Both the position numbers and the translations under genes were made by a program. Of a stretch of 64,000 nucleotides of DNA, positions 19,768 to 28,973 are shown piece by piece (the first letter of the stretch is position 1; each line of letters begins with the position of its first letter). A model generated the notes under the pieces. That model was not told the DNA's origin. It saw nothing but the letters and a program-made list of their open reading frames with translations, and did not search any database. The DNA comes from Rhodoferax sp. BLA1 (GTDB lineage Bacteria > Pseudomonadota > Gammaproteobacteria > Burkholderiales > Burkholderiaceae_C). The DNA lies in NCBI RefSeq assembly GCF_013416775.1, contig NZ_SZVI01000012.1, positions 310,001-374,000 on the forward strand, read 5' to 3'.

Positions 19768-21011
19768 GCAGCCGCAGCCTGCCCCTGGGCCAGCGCCTGC
19801 GTTTGTGGACGCTGGGTGGGCCTGCCGGTGATGTGTTGCCGGTGCGCCTGGGCGCCACCGGCTCGGCACCGGTGCGGGCGCAGGGTTTTGATCAGCCGCT
19901 GTTCTGGGTCACCACGGCGTTGCTGCTGTGGGGGCTGGTGATGGTGTATTCGGCCTCGATTGCGCTGCCGGAGAACCCACGTTTTGCCCAATACACACCG
20001 ACCTACTTTCTGGTGCGGCACAGCATGTGGCTGGTGATTGCGTTTGTAGGCGCCTTGATGGCCTACCAGGTGCCGCTGTCGACCTGGGAAAAAGCCGCGC
20101 CCTGGCTGTTTGTGGTCTCGCTGGTGCTGCTGGCCCTGGTGCTGGTGCCTGGTGTGGGCAAAAAGGTGTACGGCGCACGCCGCTGGATCAGCCTGGGGCC
20201 GCTGAGTTTTCAGCCCTCCGAGATGGTCAAGTTCACCGTGCTGCTGTATGCGGCCAACTACATGGTGCGCAAGATGGATGTGAAAGAGCGCTTCCTGCGC
20301 GCGGTGTTGCCCATGGGGGCCGCCGTGGCGGTGGTGGGTGTGCTGTTGTTGGCCGAGCCCGACATGGGCGCCTTCATGGTGATTGCGGTGATCGCCATGG
20401 GCATCCTGTTCCTGGGCGGCGTGAATGCCCGCATGTTCTTCCTGATTGTGGCAGTGCTGCTGCTGGCCTTTGGCACCATGATTGCCACCAGCGAGTTCCG
20501 CCGCGAACGCATTTTTGCTTACCTCGACCCCTGGAGTGAAACCAACGCCCTGGCCAAGGGTTATCAGCTGACCCACTCGCTGATTGCCATCGGGCGCGGC
20601 GAGATTTTTGGTGTTGGCCTGGGTGGCAGCGTGGAAAAACTCAACTGGCTGCCCGAAGCCCACACCGACTTTCTGCTCGCGGTGATTGGTGAGGAATTTG
20701 GCCTGGTGGGTGTCATTCTGGTGATTGGCCTGTTTTTGTGGATGGTGCGCCGGGTGATGTACATCGGTCGCCAGGCGATTGCGCTGGAGCGGGTGTTTGC
20801 CGGCCTGGTGGCGCAAGGTGTGGCAGTGTGGATGGGCTTTCAGTCCTTCATCAACATGGGTGTGAACCTGGGCGCCTTGCCGACCAAAGGCCTGACCTTG
20901 CCCCTCATGAGTTACGGCGGCTCCGCCATCCTGATCAACCTCGCCGCCATCGCGGTGGTGCTGCGGATTGATCAAGAAAACAGAACCCTCATGCACGGAG
21001 GCCGTGTATGA
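19764..21011 (+). CDS. ftsW: Septal peptidoglycan glycosyltransferase FtsW
   Basis: FtsW is the SEDS-family polymerase that works with FtsI at the septum. The 415-residue protein has about ten membrane segments starting near residue 45, with family motifs MVYSASIAL, the GARRWI-containing loop ending in FQPSEMVK, and the terminal [13 protein letters not shown]. It starts by ATGA overlap with murD. Its last codons (encoding LMHGGRV and the stop) lie inside a 21 bp hairpin and in the first copy of a 22 bp direct repeat whose second copy carries the murG start. Confidence 0.97.
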   Translation: MSSRSLPLGQRLRLWTLGGPAGDVLPVRLGATGSAPVRAQGFDQPLFWVTTALLLWGLVMVYSASIALPENPRFAQYTPTYFLVRHSMWLVIAFVGALMAYQVPLSTWEKAAPWLFVVSLVLLALVLVPGVGKKVYGARRWISLGPLSFQPSEMVKFTVLLYAANYMVRKMDVKERFLRAVLPMGAAVAVVGVLLLAEPDMGAFMVIAVIAMGILFLGGVNARMFFLIVAVLLLAFGTMIATSEFRRERIFAYLDPWSETNALAKGYQLTHSLIAIGRGEIFGVGLGGSVEKLNWLPEAHTDFLLAVIGEEFGLVGVILVIGLFLWMVRRVMYIGRQAIALERVFAGLVAQGVAVWMGFQSFINMGVNLGALPTKGLTLPLMSYGGSAILINLAAIAVVLRIDQENRTLMHGGRV

Positions 21012-21022
21012 GGGTTCTGTTT
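20978..21022 (+). promoter_or_regulatory. Long hairpin across the ftsW stop codon
   Basis: The arms 20978-20998 and 21002-21022 pair over 21 positions (20 Watson-Crick and one G-T) around an AGG loop. The GGAGG ribosome-binding site of the 21008 ATG spans the end of the 5' arm and the loop, and that ATG and the ftsW TGA lie in the 3' arm. In RNA this would be very stable and could limit coupling, cause RNA processing or act as an internal attenuator. Confidence 0.7.
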
Positions 21023-21098
21023 CACCAAAATCGGACCCAGCGCGCAGCGCGTCAGGGCGCGCCAGCGGCCTGGTTGATGCACGGAGGCCGTGTATGAG
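20991..21098 (+). repeat. 22 bp direct repeat duplicating a ribosome-binding and start region
   Basis: The same 22 bp occur at 20991-21012 and 21077-21098. Each copy holds GGAGG, a six-base spacer and ATGAG. The first encodes the end of FtsW; the second supplies the murG start. Confidence 0.85.
21008..21097 (+). CDS. Possible 29-residue coupled ORF between ftsW and murG
   Basis: ATG 21008 has GGAGG six bases upstream and overlaps the ftsW stop as ATGA. The frame ends at TGA 21095-21097, which overlaps the murG ATG as ATGA. Its last seven residues (LMHGGRV) repeat the FtsW C-terminus because both are encoded by the duplicated 22 bp. It may simply relay ribosomes from ftsW to murG after a local duplication. 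No family is recognised. Confidence 0.3.
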   Translation: MRVLFHQNRTQRAARQGAPAAWLMHGGRV

Positions 21099-22170
21099 CA
21101 AGTGCGCCTTGATCATGGCCGGTGGCACAGGTGGCCACATCTTCCCGGGGCTGGCGGTGGCGCAGGCGCTGCGTGCGCAGGGTTGGCGCGTGCACTGGCT
21201 CGGTGGTCGCGGTCAACCGGGCCAGCCCAGCATGGAAAGCCAGCTGGTGCCGCCGGAAGGGTTTGCCTTTGAGGCGATTGAATTTGGGGGCCTGCGTGGC
21301 AAGGGCTTGAGCACGTTGGCCCTGTTGCCGCTGCGTCTGCTCAAGGCCTTCTGGCAGAGCATCCAGGTGCTGCGCCGGGTCCAGCCCGATGTGGTGGTGG
21401 GCTTGGGTGGCTACATCAGTTTCCCCGCTGGTTTGATGGCGGTGGCACTGTGCAAACCGCTGATCCTGCACGAACAAAATTCGGTGGCGGGTCTGGCCAA
21501 CAAGGTGCTTGCCGGTGTGGCAGACCGTGTATTCACCGCGTTCCCGAATGCCCTCAAGGGCGCCCAGTGGGTTGGTAACCCCTTGCGTGCCGCCTTTTTG
21601 AACCTGCCTGCGCCGGAGCAGCGTTTTGCCGGGCGCAGTGGGCCCCTCAAACTGCTGGTGGTAGGTGGCAGTCTGGGCGCCAAGGCGCTCAACGAGATCG
21701 TGCCGCAGGCGCTGGCGCTGCTGCCAGCAGACCAACGCCCCAGCGTGCTGCACCAAAGCGGCGCCAAGCAGATCGACGCCCTGCGTGCCAATTACGCCCA
21801 GGCCGGTGTGGCGGCCGAGTTGACGCCTTTCATCGACAACACCGCCCAGGCTTTTGCCGAGGCCGACCTGGTGATCTGCCGCGCCGGTGCCAGCACCGTG
21901 ACCGAGCTGGCCGCCGTGGGCGCCGCTGCCTTGTTTGTGCCGCTGCCGCATGCGGTGGATGACCACCAGACGGCCAACGCCCGCTTCCTGGTCGATCAGG
22001 GCGCGGGCTGGCTGGTGCCGCAGCGCGAACTGACGCCGCAGAAGCTGGCTGACATGTTATTAAAAATGGAGCGATCTACCCTTATGAATCAAGGGCTAGA
22101 GGCTAAAAAGTTGCAAAAACTGGAGGCCACCGAGCAGATCGTGGCAGCGTGTGTGGAGGTGACCCCATGA
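21094..22170 (+). CDS. murG: UDP-GlcNAc:undecaprenyl-PP-MurNAc-pentapeptide GlcNAc transferase
   Basis: MurG converts lipid I to lipid II on the cytoplasmic face of the membrane. The glycine-rich MAGGTGGHIFPGLA loop is at residues 8-21, and LHEQNSVAGLAN and the GASTVTE donor-site motif are present. ATG 21094 has GGAGG six bases upstream; the frame is open back to 20968 in ftsW. It has 358 residues, the usual length. Residues about 325-340 near the C-terminus are encoded by a copy of the dispersed palindromic repeat. Confidence 0.98.
   Translation: MSKCALIMAGGTGGHIFPGLAVAQALRAQGWRVHWLGGRGQPGQPSMESQLVPPEGFAFEAIEFGGLRGKGLSTLALLPLRLLKAFWQSIQVLRRVQPDVVVGLGGYISFPAGLMAVALCKPLILHEQNSVAGLANKVLAGVADRVFTAFPNALKGAQWVGNPLRAAFLNLPAPEQRFAGRSGPLKLLVVGGSLGAKALNEIVPQALALLPADQRPSVLHQSGAKQIDALRANYAQAGVAAELTPFIDNTAQAFAEADLVICRAGASTVTELAAVGAAALFVPLPHAVDDHQTANARFLVDQGAGWLVPQRELTPQKLADMLLKMERSTLMNQGLEAKKLQKLEATEQIVAACVEVTP
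22061..22113 (+). repeat. Dispersed palindromic repeat, copy in murG
   Basis: AGCGATCTACCCTTATGAA is followed by TCAAGGGCTAGAGGC and an A-rich edge. CCCTT and AAGGG form the inner stem. It is in frame near the 3' end of murG. Confidence 0.75.
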
Positions 22171-22268
22171 CGAGGCTGACGCTGATGCGGACCGCTTTTT
22201 CTGGCCCCCGCTACACCCCCCTTAACTGGGGCAGGACAACCCACGCGGTGGGAGAAAAGAATCTATGA
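22167..22268 (+). CDS. Possible 33-residue coupled ORF between murG and murC
   Basis: ATG 22167 overlaps the murG stop as ATGA and has GGAGG at 22155-22159 with ideal seven-base spacing. The frame ends at TGA 22266-22268, overlapping the murC ATG at 22265 as ATGA. The peptide ([16 protein letters not shown]...) resembles nothing I know. Either it is a leader that couples murG to murC, or an insertion displaced an original murG-murC overlap. The second reading is inference. Confidence 0.35.
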   Translation: MTRLTLMRTAFSGPRYTPLNWGRTTHAVGEKNL

Positions 22269-23689
22269 AACACGCCATCAAACACATCCACTTCGTCGGT
22301 ATCGGCGGGGTTGGCATGTCCGGCATTGCCGAAATTTTGTTCAACCTGGGCTACACCATTTCCGGCTCGGACCAGGCCGACAGCGCCACATTACAACGCC
22401 TGGCCAGCCTGGGTATCCAGACCTGCATCGGCCATGCGGCCAGCCAGGTGGCGGGTGCTGATGCGGTGGTCACCTCCACCGCCGTGCAGGCCGACAACCC
22501 CGAGGTGCTGGCGGCCCGGCACAGCCGCATCCCGGTGGTGCCACGCGCGCTGATGCTGGCCGAACTCATGCGCCTCAAACGCGGTATTGCGATTGCCGGC
22601 ACCCACGGCAAAACCACCACCACCAGCCTGGTCGCCAGTGTGCTGGCCGAGGCCGGGCTGGACCCGACCTTTGTCATTGGTGGGCGCCTCAACAGCGCCG
22701 GTGCCAATGCCCGCCTGGGCAAGGGCGACTACATCGTGGTCGAGGCCGACGAGTCGGACGCGTCCTTCCTGAACCTGTTGCCGGTGATGGCGGTGGTGAC
22801 CAACATCGACGCCGACCACATGGAAACCTATGGGCACAACTTCGAGAACTTGAAGAAGGCCTTTGTCGACTTTCTGCACCGCATGCCGTTTTATGGCACC
22901 GCCATCCTGTGCACCGACGACCCGGCGGTGCGTGCCATCGTGCCGCAGGTCACCTGCCCGGTCACCAGCTACGGTTTTGAGGAAGGTGCCGAAGTGCGCG
23001 CGGTCGATGTGCGCGCGGTGGACGGCCAGATGCACTTCACCGTGCAACGCCGCAACGGCGAGGTCTTGCCCGACCTGCAGGTGGTGCTGAACCTGGCAGG
23101 CCGCCACAACGTGCTCAACGCCTTGTCGGCGATTGCGGTGGCGACCGAACTCAATATTGCTGACGACGCGGTGTTGCGCGCCTTGGCCGGGTTCAAGGGC
23201 GTGGGGCGGCGCTTTCAGCGTTATGGCGATCTGCCCGCGCGCAACGGTGGCCACTTCACCGTGGTCGACGACTACGGCCACCACCCCATCGAGATGGCGG
23301 CCACGCTGGCGGCGGCGCGCGGTGCCTTCCCCGGGCGGCGCCTGCTGCTGGCCTTCCAGCCGCACCGCTACACCCGCACGCGCGACTGTTTTGACGACTT
23401 TGTCAAAGTCATCGCCCAGGCCGACGCGGTCTTGTTGACCGAGGTCTATGCCGCTGGTGAAGCCCCCATCGTCGCTGCCGACGGCCGCAGTCTGGCGCGG
23501 GCGCTGCGTGTGGCCGGCAAGATCGAACCCGTGTTTGTCGACAGCATTGCCGACCTGCCACAAGCCATTGCCGACAACGCCCGCGACGGTGATGTGGTGC
23601 TGTGTATGGGCGCCGGGTCGATTGGTGCGGTGAGTGGCAAGGTGGTTGATTTGCTCTTGAATCAAGAGCTAACAGCGCAGGAGATATAG
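22265..23689 (+). CDS. murC: UDP-N-acetylmuramate:L-alanine ligase
   Basis: MurC starts murein peptide synthesis by adding L-Ala to UDP-MurNAc. The N-terminal [17 protein letters not shown] motif, ATP loop [13 protein letters not shown] near residue 115 and VVDDYGHHP are intact. The 474-residue length is typical. A GGGAGA site lies ten bases before the start. The last nine codons overlap a partial copy of the dispersed repeat. ddl starts five bases after the stop. Confidence 0.98.
   Translation: MKHAIKHIHFVGIGGVGMSGIAEILFNLGYTISGSDQADSATLQRLASLGIQTCIGHAASQVAGADAVVTSTAVQADNPEVLAARHSRIPVVPRALMLAELMRLKRGIAIAGTHGKTTTTSLVASVLAEAGLDPTFVIGGRLNSAGANARLGKGDYIVVEADESDASFLNLLPVMAVVTNIDADHMETYGHNFENLKKAFVDFLHRMPFYGTAILCTDDPAVRAIVPQVTCPVTSYGFEEGAEVRAVDVRAVDGQMHFTVQRRNGEVLPDLQVVLNLAGRHNVLNALSAIAVATELNIADDAVLRALAGFKGVGRRFQRYGDLPARNGGHFTVVDDYGHHPIEMAATLAAARGAFPGRRLLLAFQPHRYTRTRDCFDDFVKVIAQADAVLLTEVYAAGEAPIVAADGRSLARALRVAGKIEPVFVDSIADLPQAIADNARDGDVVLCMGAGSIGAVSGKVVDLLLNQELTAQEI
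23646..23680 (-). repeat. Dispersed palindromic repeat, partial copy at the murC end
   Basis: GCTCTTGAATCAAGAGC is a near-perfect palindrome followed by TAACAGC. It matches the TAGCTCTT-type variant on the minus strand and encodes part of the MurC C-terminus. Confidence 0.5.
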
Positions 23690-23694
23690 GGGCT

Positions 23695-24654
23695 ATGAGC
23701 CAATTTGACCTAAAAACAGAGAAAGTCGCCGTGCTGCTGGGTGGCCAGTCTGGTGAGCGTGAGGTGTCGCTGATGTCGGGCTCCGGCGTGCTGGAGGCGC
23801 TGCGCTCGCTGGGTGTCAACGCCCACGCGTTTGACCCGAGCCAGCGTGACCTGAGTGAACTCAAGAAAGAGGGCTTTACCCGCTGTTTCATCGCGCTGCA
23901 TGGCCGTTTTGGTGAAGACGGCACGGTACAGGGTGCGTTGGAGCTGCTGGGCATCCCCTACACCGGCCCGGGCGTGATGGCATCGAGCATTGCCATCGAC
24001 AAGATCATGACCAAACGCCTGTGGCTGGCCGACGGGCTGCCCACACCGGCCTGGCGTCTGGTGGCCAGCGCCCAGGCCACCGAAGCCGCGTATGCCGAGT
24101 TGGCCCAGCCCGGTGCCCCCATGATTGTCAAACCCGCACGTGAAGGCTCGACCCTGGGCCTGAGCAAGGTCACCAGCGCCGACCAGTGCGCCGCCGCTTA
24201 TGCCCTGGCCGCTGGCATGGATGAGGAAGTGCTGTGTGAACAGTTCATCGCGGGTGATGAAGTCACCGTGCCGGTGCTCGGCAGTGGTGTTTTGGCGCGG
24301 GTGTTGCCGGTGATCCGTATCCAGGCGCTCGACGGCAACTACGACTTCCAGGCCAAGTACTACACCAACACCACGCGTTATCTGGTGCCCGCCGGTTTGC
24401 CCGAGGGCGAAGAGGCCGCGATCCAGGCCTTGGTGTTGCGGGCCTACCAGAGCCTGGGTTGCCGTGGTTGGGCACGTGCCGACGTGATGATCGACGCGGC
24501 CACCCGCAAACCCTATCTGCTGGAGATCAACACCTCGCCGGGCATGACCAGCCACTCGCTGGTGCCGATGTCGGCCAAGGCCGCTGGCATCAGCTACCCC
24601 GAACTGTGTCTGCAGGTGCTGCAGACCGCCACCCTGGACCACGCCCTCGCATGA
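23695..24654 (+). CDS. ddl: D-alanine:D-alanine ligase
   Basis: Ddl makes D-Ala-D-Ala for MurF. It is an ATP-grasp enzyme of 319 residues. The [14 protein letters not shown] opening, the HGRFGEDGT loop, [14 protein letters not shown] in the ATP-binding domain and the metal-binding EINTSPGMT motif are all present. Its stop overlaps ftsQ by ATGA. It is the DdlB-type copy normally found inside dcw clusters. Confidence 0.97.
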   Translation: MSQFDLKTEKVAVLLGGQSGEREVSLMSGSGVLEALRSLGVNAHAFDPSQRDLSELKKEGFTRCFIALHGRFGEDGTVQGALELLGIPYTGPGVMASSIAIDKIMTKRLWLADGLPTPAWRLVASAQATEAAYAELAQPGAPMIVKPAREGSTLGLSKVTSADQCAAAYALAAGMDEEVLCEQFIAGDEVTVPVLGSGVLARVLPVIRIQALDGNYDFQAKYYTNTTRYLVPAGLPEGEEAAIQALVLRAYQSLGCRGWARADVMIDAATRKPYLLEINTSPGMTSHSLVPMSAKAAGISYPELCLQVLQTATLDHALA

Positions 24655-25439
24655 GCCAGACCACCCCCCTGCCGATGGACGTTCGCCTGATGCATGCTGT
24701 GGCCAGCCTGCTGTTTGCCGCTGCGGCATTGGCGGGCCTGAGCGCGCTGCTGGCCTGGGGGGCCCGACTGCCTGCGTTTGCCATCCGCGAGGTGCGCGTC
24801 ACCGGGGATGTCAGCCATTACAACGCCATCACCTTGCGTGCCAATGTGATCCCGCGGCTGCAGGGCACGTTTTTCACACTCGATGTGGCGGCGGCACGCC
24901 AGGTGTTTGAGACCATCCCCTGGGTGCGCCAGGCGATTGTCCGGCGCGAGTTTCCGAACCGCCTGAATGTGCAATTACAGGAGCACCAAGCCCTGGCGTT
25001 CTGGGGGCCGGAGGGTTCTTCGAGCATGGTCAACAGTTTTGGCGAGGTGTTTGACGCCAACGTCGGTGAGCTCGAGCAGGACAACCTGCCGCGCCTGAGT
25101 GGCCCGCACGACCAGTCGGCCAGGGTGCTGGCCATGCAGCAGACGCTGCAGCCGTTGTTTGCGCGCCTGGACATGACGATCAATGCGCTGGAGCTCACCC
25201 CACGCGGTGGATGGCGCGCCCAGCTTGATACCGGCACCGAGGTGGAGCTGGGCAGCGGTGAGGCCCCCGAACTGGTGGCCCGTGCCGAGCGTTTTCTGGC
25301 CACCGTGACCCAGGTCACCGCACGGTACCAGCGCCGACCCGAGCAACTGGCTTCGGTCGATCTGCGCCACACAGACGGTTATGCAATGCGGCTGGAGGGG
25401 GTGACCACCCTCGACAGCACGGCCAGCAAACAACAGTAA
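24651..25439 (+). CDS. ftsQ: Cell division protein FtsQ
   Basis: FtsQ is a bitopic membrane protein linking early and late divisome proteins. ATG 24651 overlaps the ddl stop by ATGA and gives 262 residues; the frame is open back to 24459 inside ddl. A membrane segment spans about residues 14-38. The POTRA domain follows ([18 protein letters not shown]), then the beta domain up to the C-terminus. ftsA follows after 21 bases. Confidence 0.96.
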   Translation: MSQTTPLPMDVRLMHAVASLLFAAAALAGLSALLAWGARLPAFAIREVRVTGDVSHYNAITLRANVIPRLQGTFFTLDVAAARQVFETIPWVRQAIVRREFPNRLNVQLQEHQALAFWGPEGSSSMVNSFGEVFDANVGELEQDNLPRLSGPHDQSARVLAMQQTLQPLFARLDMTINALELTPRGGWRAQLDTGTEVELGSGEAPELVARAERFLATVTQVTARYQRRPEQLASVDLRHTDGYAMRLEGVTTLDSTASKQQ

Positions 25440-25460
25440 TGCAAGACAACAGGTGACATC

Positions 25461-26690
25461 ATGGCAAAAGAGTACAAAGATTTGGTTGTTGGTCTGGACA
25501 TCGGCACCGCCAAGGTGATGGTGGTCGTGGCCGAAGTGTTGCCCGACGGCCACCTCAAACTGGCGGGCCTGGGCGTGGCGCCCAGCAACGGCCTCAAACG
25601 CGGTGTGGTGGTCAACATCGACGCCACCGTGCAAAGCATCCAGCAGGCTTTGAAAGAGGCCGAGTTCATGGCCGATTGCAAGATCACACGCGTCTACACC
25701 GGCATCACCGGCAGCCACATCCGGGGCATCAATTCGCACGGCATGGTCGCCATCAAGGACCGCGAAGTCAGCGCCGCCGACGTGGCCCGGGTGGTGGAAA
25801 CCGCCAAGGCGATCAACATCTCGACCGACCAGCGCCTGCTGCTGGTGGAGCCGCAAGAGTTCATCATCGACGGCCAGGACGTGAAAGAGCCGATTGGCAT
25901 GAGCGGCATCCGTCTGGAGGCCAAGGTGCACATCGTCACCGGTGCCCAGAGTGCCGCCGAGAACATCATCAAATGTGTGCGCCGTTGTGGCCTGGAGGTG
26001 GAGCAGCTGATGCTCAACCCGCTGGCCAGCAGCCAGTCGGTGCTGACCGAAGACGAACGTGAATTGGGTGTGGCCCTTGTCGATATTGGGGCGGGCACGA
26101 CTGATTTGGCCATTTTTACCAACGGTGCCATCCGCCACACTGCGGTGATCCCGATTGCCGGTGACCTGATCACCAGTGACATCGCCATGGCACTGCGCAC
26201 ACCGACCAAGGACGCCGAAGAAATCAAGGTCGAAAACGGTTTTGCCAAGCAACTGCTGGCCGACCCCGAGGCGCAGGTGGAAGTGCCCGGTCTGGGTGAC
26301 CGGGGTCCGCGCATGCTGAGCCGCCAGGCACTCGCTGGTGTGATCGAGCCGCGGGTGGAAGAAATCTTCAGCCTGGTGCACCAGGTGATGCGCGAATCGG
26401 GCTTTGAGGAAATGCTCTCCAGCGGCATTGTGCTCACCGGCGGCAGCTGTGTCATGCCGGGCATGGTTGAGCTCGGTGAAGACATCTTCCTCAAACCGGT
26501 GCGTCGTGGCATTCCCAAATACACCGGCGCCCTGTCCGACATGGTGGCCCAGCCGCGTGCCGCCACGGTGATGGGGCTGCTCGAAGAGGCCCGCATGGCG
26601 CGTCTGCGTGGTTTCAAGGTGGCGCAGAAAAACGGTTCGATGAAAACCGCGTTCAGCGGCATCAAAGACTGGTTTGTAGGTAATTTTTAG
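25461..26690 (+). CDS. ftsA: Cell division protein FtsA
   Basis: FtsA is the actin-like protein that tethers FtsZ to the membrane. The N-terminal phosphate loop is VGLDIGTAKVMVVV, the second is VDIGAGTTDLAIF, and the adenosine motif is GGSCVMPG. The C-terminus ends in an amphipathic helix (IKDWFVGNF) that serves as the membrane-targeting sequence. The length of 409 residues is normal. Confidence 0.98.
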   Translation: MAKEYKDLVVGLDIGTAKVMVVVAEVLPDGHLKLAGLGVAPSNGLKRGVVVNIDATVQSIQQALKEAEFMADCKITRVYTGITGSHIRGINSHGMVAIKDREVSAADVARVVETAKAINISTDQRLLLVEPQEFIIDGQDVKEPIGMSGIRLEAKVHIVTGAQSAAENIIKCVRRCGLEVEQLMLNPLASSQSVLTEDERELGVALVDIGAGTTDLAIFTNGAIRHTAVIPIAGDLITSDIAMALRTPTKDAEEIKVENGFAKQLLADPEAQVEVPGLGDRGPRMLSRQALAGVIEPRVEEIFSLVHQVMRESGFEEMLSSGIVLTGGSCVMPGMVELGEDIFLKPVRRGIPKYTGALSDMVAQPRAATVMGLLEEARMARLRGFKVAQKNGSMKTAFSGIKDWFVGNF

Positions 26691-26830
26691 CATGAAGCAA
26701 CTCAATTCCCGACTGCAAGGCAGCCTGTCACGACGATGGCGATGTGTTGATCCGCCACCCGATCCTGCCCCCTTCATCAACCCTGATTTTTTTGACAACT
26801 TTTTCAGCATTCACCCCCAAGGAGCACACC

Positions 26831-28087
26831 ATGCCTATCGAACTCATTGACGAAGAAACATTCAACCAAGGCACACAAATCAAGGTGATTGGTGTGGGCG
26901 GTGGCGGCGGCAACGCCGTGGCCCACATGATCGCCAGCGCGGTGCAAGGGGTTGAGTTCATTTGTGCCAATACCGACGCACAAGCCCTGTCCACCAGTGA
27001 CGCGCACCGCGTCATCCAGCTCGGCACCACCGGTCTGGGCGCGGGCAGCAAGCCCGACAAGGCGCGTGATGCGGCTGAACTGGCGGTGGAGCACATCCGC
27101 GAAGCCATCGACGGCGCCCACATGTTGTTCATCACCGCTGGCATGGGCGGTGGCACCGGCACCGGCGCGGCACCCGTGATTGCCCGCGTCGCACGCGAGA
27201 TGGGCATTCTGACCGTGGGTGTGGTGACCAAACCCTTCGAGTTTGAAGGTGCCCGGCGCATGGCCAATGCCGACAGTGGCCTGACTGAGCTGGAGGCCAA
27301 TGTCGACTCCCTGATTGTGGTGCTCAACGAAAAACTGCTCGAAGTGTTGGGTGACGACGCCACACAAGACGATGCTTTTGCCCACGCCAACGATGTGCTG
27401 AAAAACGCCGTCGGTGGTATTGCCGAGATCATCAATGTGCCCGGCCATGTGAACGTCGACTTTGAAGACGTGCGCACCGTCATGGGTGAACCCGGCAAGG
27501 CGATGATGGGCACCGCCGTGGCCGCTGGCCCGGACCGCGCCCGCATCGCCGCCGAACAGGCGGTGGCATGCCCGCTGCTCGAAGGCATTGACCTGTCGGG
27601 TGCCAAAGGTGTGTTGGTACTGATCACCGCTGCCAAGGGCTCCCTCAAACTGAGTGAATCCAAACTGGCGATGAACACCATCCGTGCCTACGCTTCGCCC
27701 GACGCGCATGTGATCTACGGCACCGCTTATGACGACCACCTGGGTGACCACATTCGGGTCACCGTGGTGGCCACCGGCCTGAGCCGCCAGGGTGTGCGTC
27801 CCAAGCTGGTGGTGGCACCGCCGCAGCAGCAGGTGCAGTTGCGCACCGGCACCCATGACGTGCCGTTTAATGTGCCGACGCTGGACAACCCGGTGAACAG
27901 CAACCAGGTCACCGGTTTGGCTTCCACCACGTTGGGCCGCAGTGCCCCTGACTATGGCTCGATGGCCACACCGAGTGTCTGGCGCACGCGTGACCGCACC
28001 AGCGCCGCCGCCAAGGTGGATGCGCTGTCCAGCGGTGGCATGGACGACTTCGAGATCCCGGCGTTTTTGCGCAAGCAGGCGGACTGA
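26831..28087 (+). CDS. ftsZ: Cell division protein FtsZ
   Basis: FtsZ is the tubulin-like GTPase of the division ring. The signature G106-G-G-T-G-T-G112 is exact. The C-terminal conserved peptide DDFEIPAFLRKQAD, which binds FtsA and ZipA, is present after a variable linker from about residue 320. ATG 26831 has AAGGAG eight bases upstream; the frame is open back to 26744 but that part is the ftsA-ftsZ gap. It has 418 residues. The 140-base gap after ftsA may contain an ftsZ promoter, though I could not assign hexamers. Confidence 0.98.
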   Translation: MPIELIDEETFNQGTQIKVIGVGGGGGNAVAHMIASAVQGVEFICANTDAQALSTSDAHRVIQLGTTGLGAGSKPDKARDAAELAVEHIREAIDGAHMLFITAGMGGGTGTGAAPVIARVAREMGILTVGVVTKPFEFEGARRMANADSGLTELEANVDSLIVVLNEKLLEVLGDDATQDDAFAHANDVLKNAVGGIAEIINVPGHVNVDFEDVRTVMGEPGKAMMGTAVAAGPDRARIAAEQAVACPLLEGIDLSGAKGVLVLITAAKGSLKLSESKLAMNTIRAYASPDAHVIYGTAYDDHLGDHIRVTVVATGLSRQGVRPKLVVAPPQQQVQLRTGTHDVPFNVPTLDNPVNSNQVTGLASTTLGRSAPDYGSMATPSVWRTRDRTSAAAKVDALSSGGMDDFEIPAFLRKQAD

Positions 28088-28091
28088 GCCC

Positions 28092-28143
28092 GGCGGGCCG
28101 CCCGCCAGCGCATGCTGCGGGTGGCCAAATTGACTTGGCCACC
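28092..28143 (+). terminator. Two hairpins after ftsZ, possible dcw terminator
   Basis: GGCGGGC and GCCCGCC at 28092-28105, and GGTGGCCAA (28120-28128) with TTGGCCACC (28135-28143), can form two stable stems just after ftsZ. There is no U-tract, so termination would need help; the call is tentative. Confidence 0.4.
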
Positions 28144-28201
28144 GGCGCTTGGCTTGGCACACGCTGCTGTACAGTCCCTGTTTTGATCCGAGAGGTTTGA
28201 C

Positions 28202-28900
28202 ATGAGCAAGCAAGAGCAAGTGAGTGACGTGGTCTATGGCACCGAGGACCTGCTGATCAGTTTGTGCAATTCAGTCACCCGTGTGCTGAATGTCGCCACC
28301 AACTGCCAGATCAACTATTCCGGCATGGTCCAGCGCATCACCAAAACCTGCCTGAAGCCGGACATTGGCTGTTTTGTGCTGTTTGACGGCGGCTTTTCTG
28401 GCCTGGTGGTGCTGAACTTCTCCTCTCAAACCGCAATGGAGCTGTACGAGAGTTACATGATCAACATGGGCATGCCCAAGAGTGAGCTGGCCATGTCGCA
28501 CACCGCTGATGAGGTCAGCAACATCATGGGTGAGCTGATGAACCAGATCGTGGGTGACTTCACCGGCAAGGTGCGTCGGGAGTTGCAGACCCACATCACC
28601 CAGAACCAGCCCAAGATGCTGGTGCTCAACAAACAGGTGATGCTCAGTGTGGACACCCAACTCGACAACCCGGAAGCCCGCCGGGTGACCTTCTACACCG
28701 GCAAAAACAACATCTTCTACCTGGAGCTGGCGGTGGACCGCGCCGAGTTCATCAAGTTACACGACTTTGATGCCAAGGAAGTCAACCCCGACGATGTGCT
28801 GGCTGAAGTGAATGCCGGGCGCAACACCGCCCCGGACACCTCGGTGAGCGACGCAGAAGCAGCCAGCCATGAGGAGTTGCTGCGCTCCCTGGGCATGTAA
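28202..28900 (+). CDS. DUF3334 family protein (CheX-like)
   Basis: The 232-residue protein matches the DUF3334 family as I know it. The region at about residues 60-150 resembles the CheX/CheC phosphatase fold: it has a helix with ADEVSNIMGELMNQIVGDF, where the Glu and Asn recall CheX catalytic residues. No chemotaxis gene is nearby, so a role in chemotaxis is only a suggestion. It stands between ftsZ and lpxC with its own GAGAGG site, so it may be transcribed separately. No membrane segment or signal peptide is present. Confidence 0.8.
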   Translation: MSKQEQVSDVVYGTEDLLISLCNSVTRVLNVATNCQINYSGMVQRITKTCLKPDIGCFVLFDGGFSGLVVLNFSSQTAMELYESYMINMGMPKSELAMSHTADEVSNIMGELMNQIVGDFTGKVRRELQTHITQNQPKMLVLNKQVMLSVDTQLDNPEARRVTFYTGKNNIFYLELAVDRAEFIKLHDFDAKEVNPDDVLAEVNAGRNTAPDTSVSDAEAASHEELLRSLGM

Positions 28901-28973
28901 GCAGGCCGCGCCGCAGCACTTGTAGTCGCCCCGACTTGGCGTGGGGCTGTGCCCTCAAACGTAAAATCGAGCC

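Noticed and set aside
24975-26810. 611-codon antisense frame opposite ftsQ and ftsA
   Set aside because: Opposite well-conserved genes and with shadow-like composition (His, Gly, Gln rich); no domain or ribosome-binding site.
26804-28219. Long antisense frame opposite ftsZ
   Set aside because: Shadow of ftsZ codon bias; no recognisable protein features.
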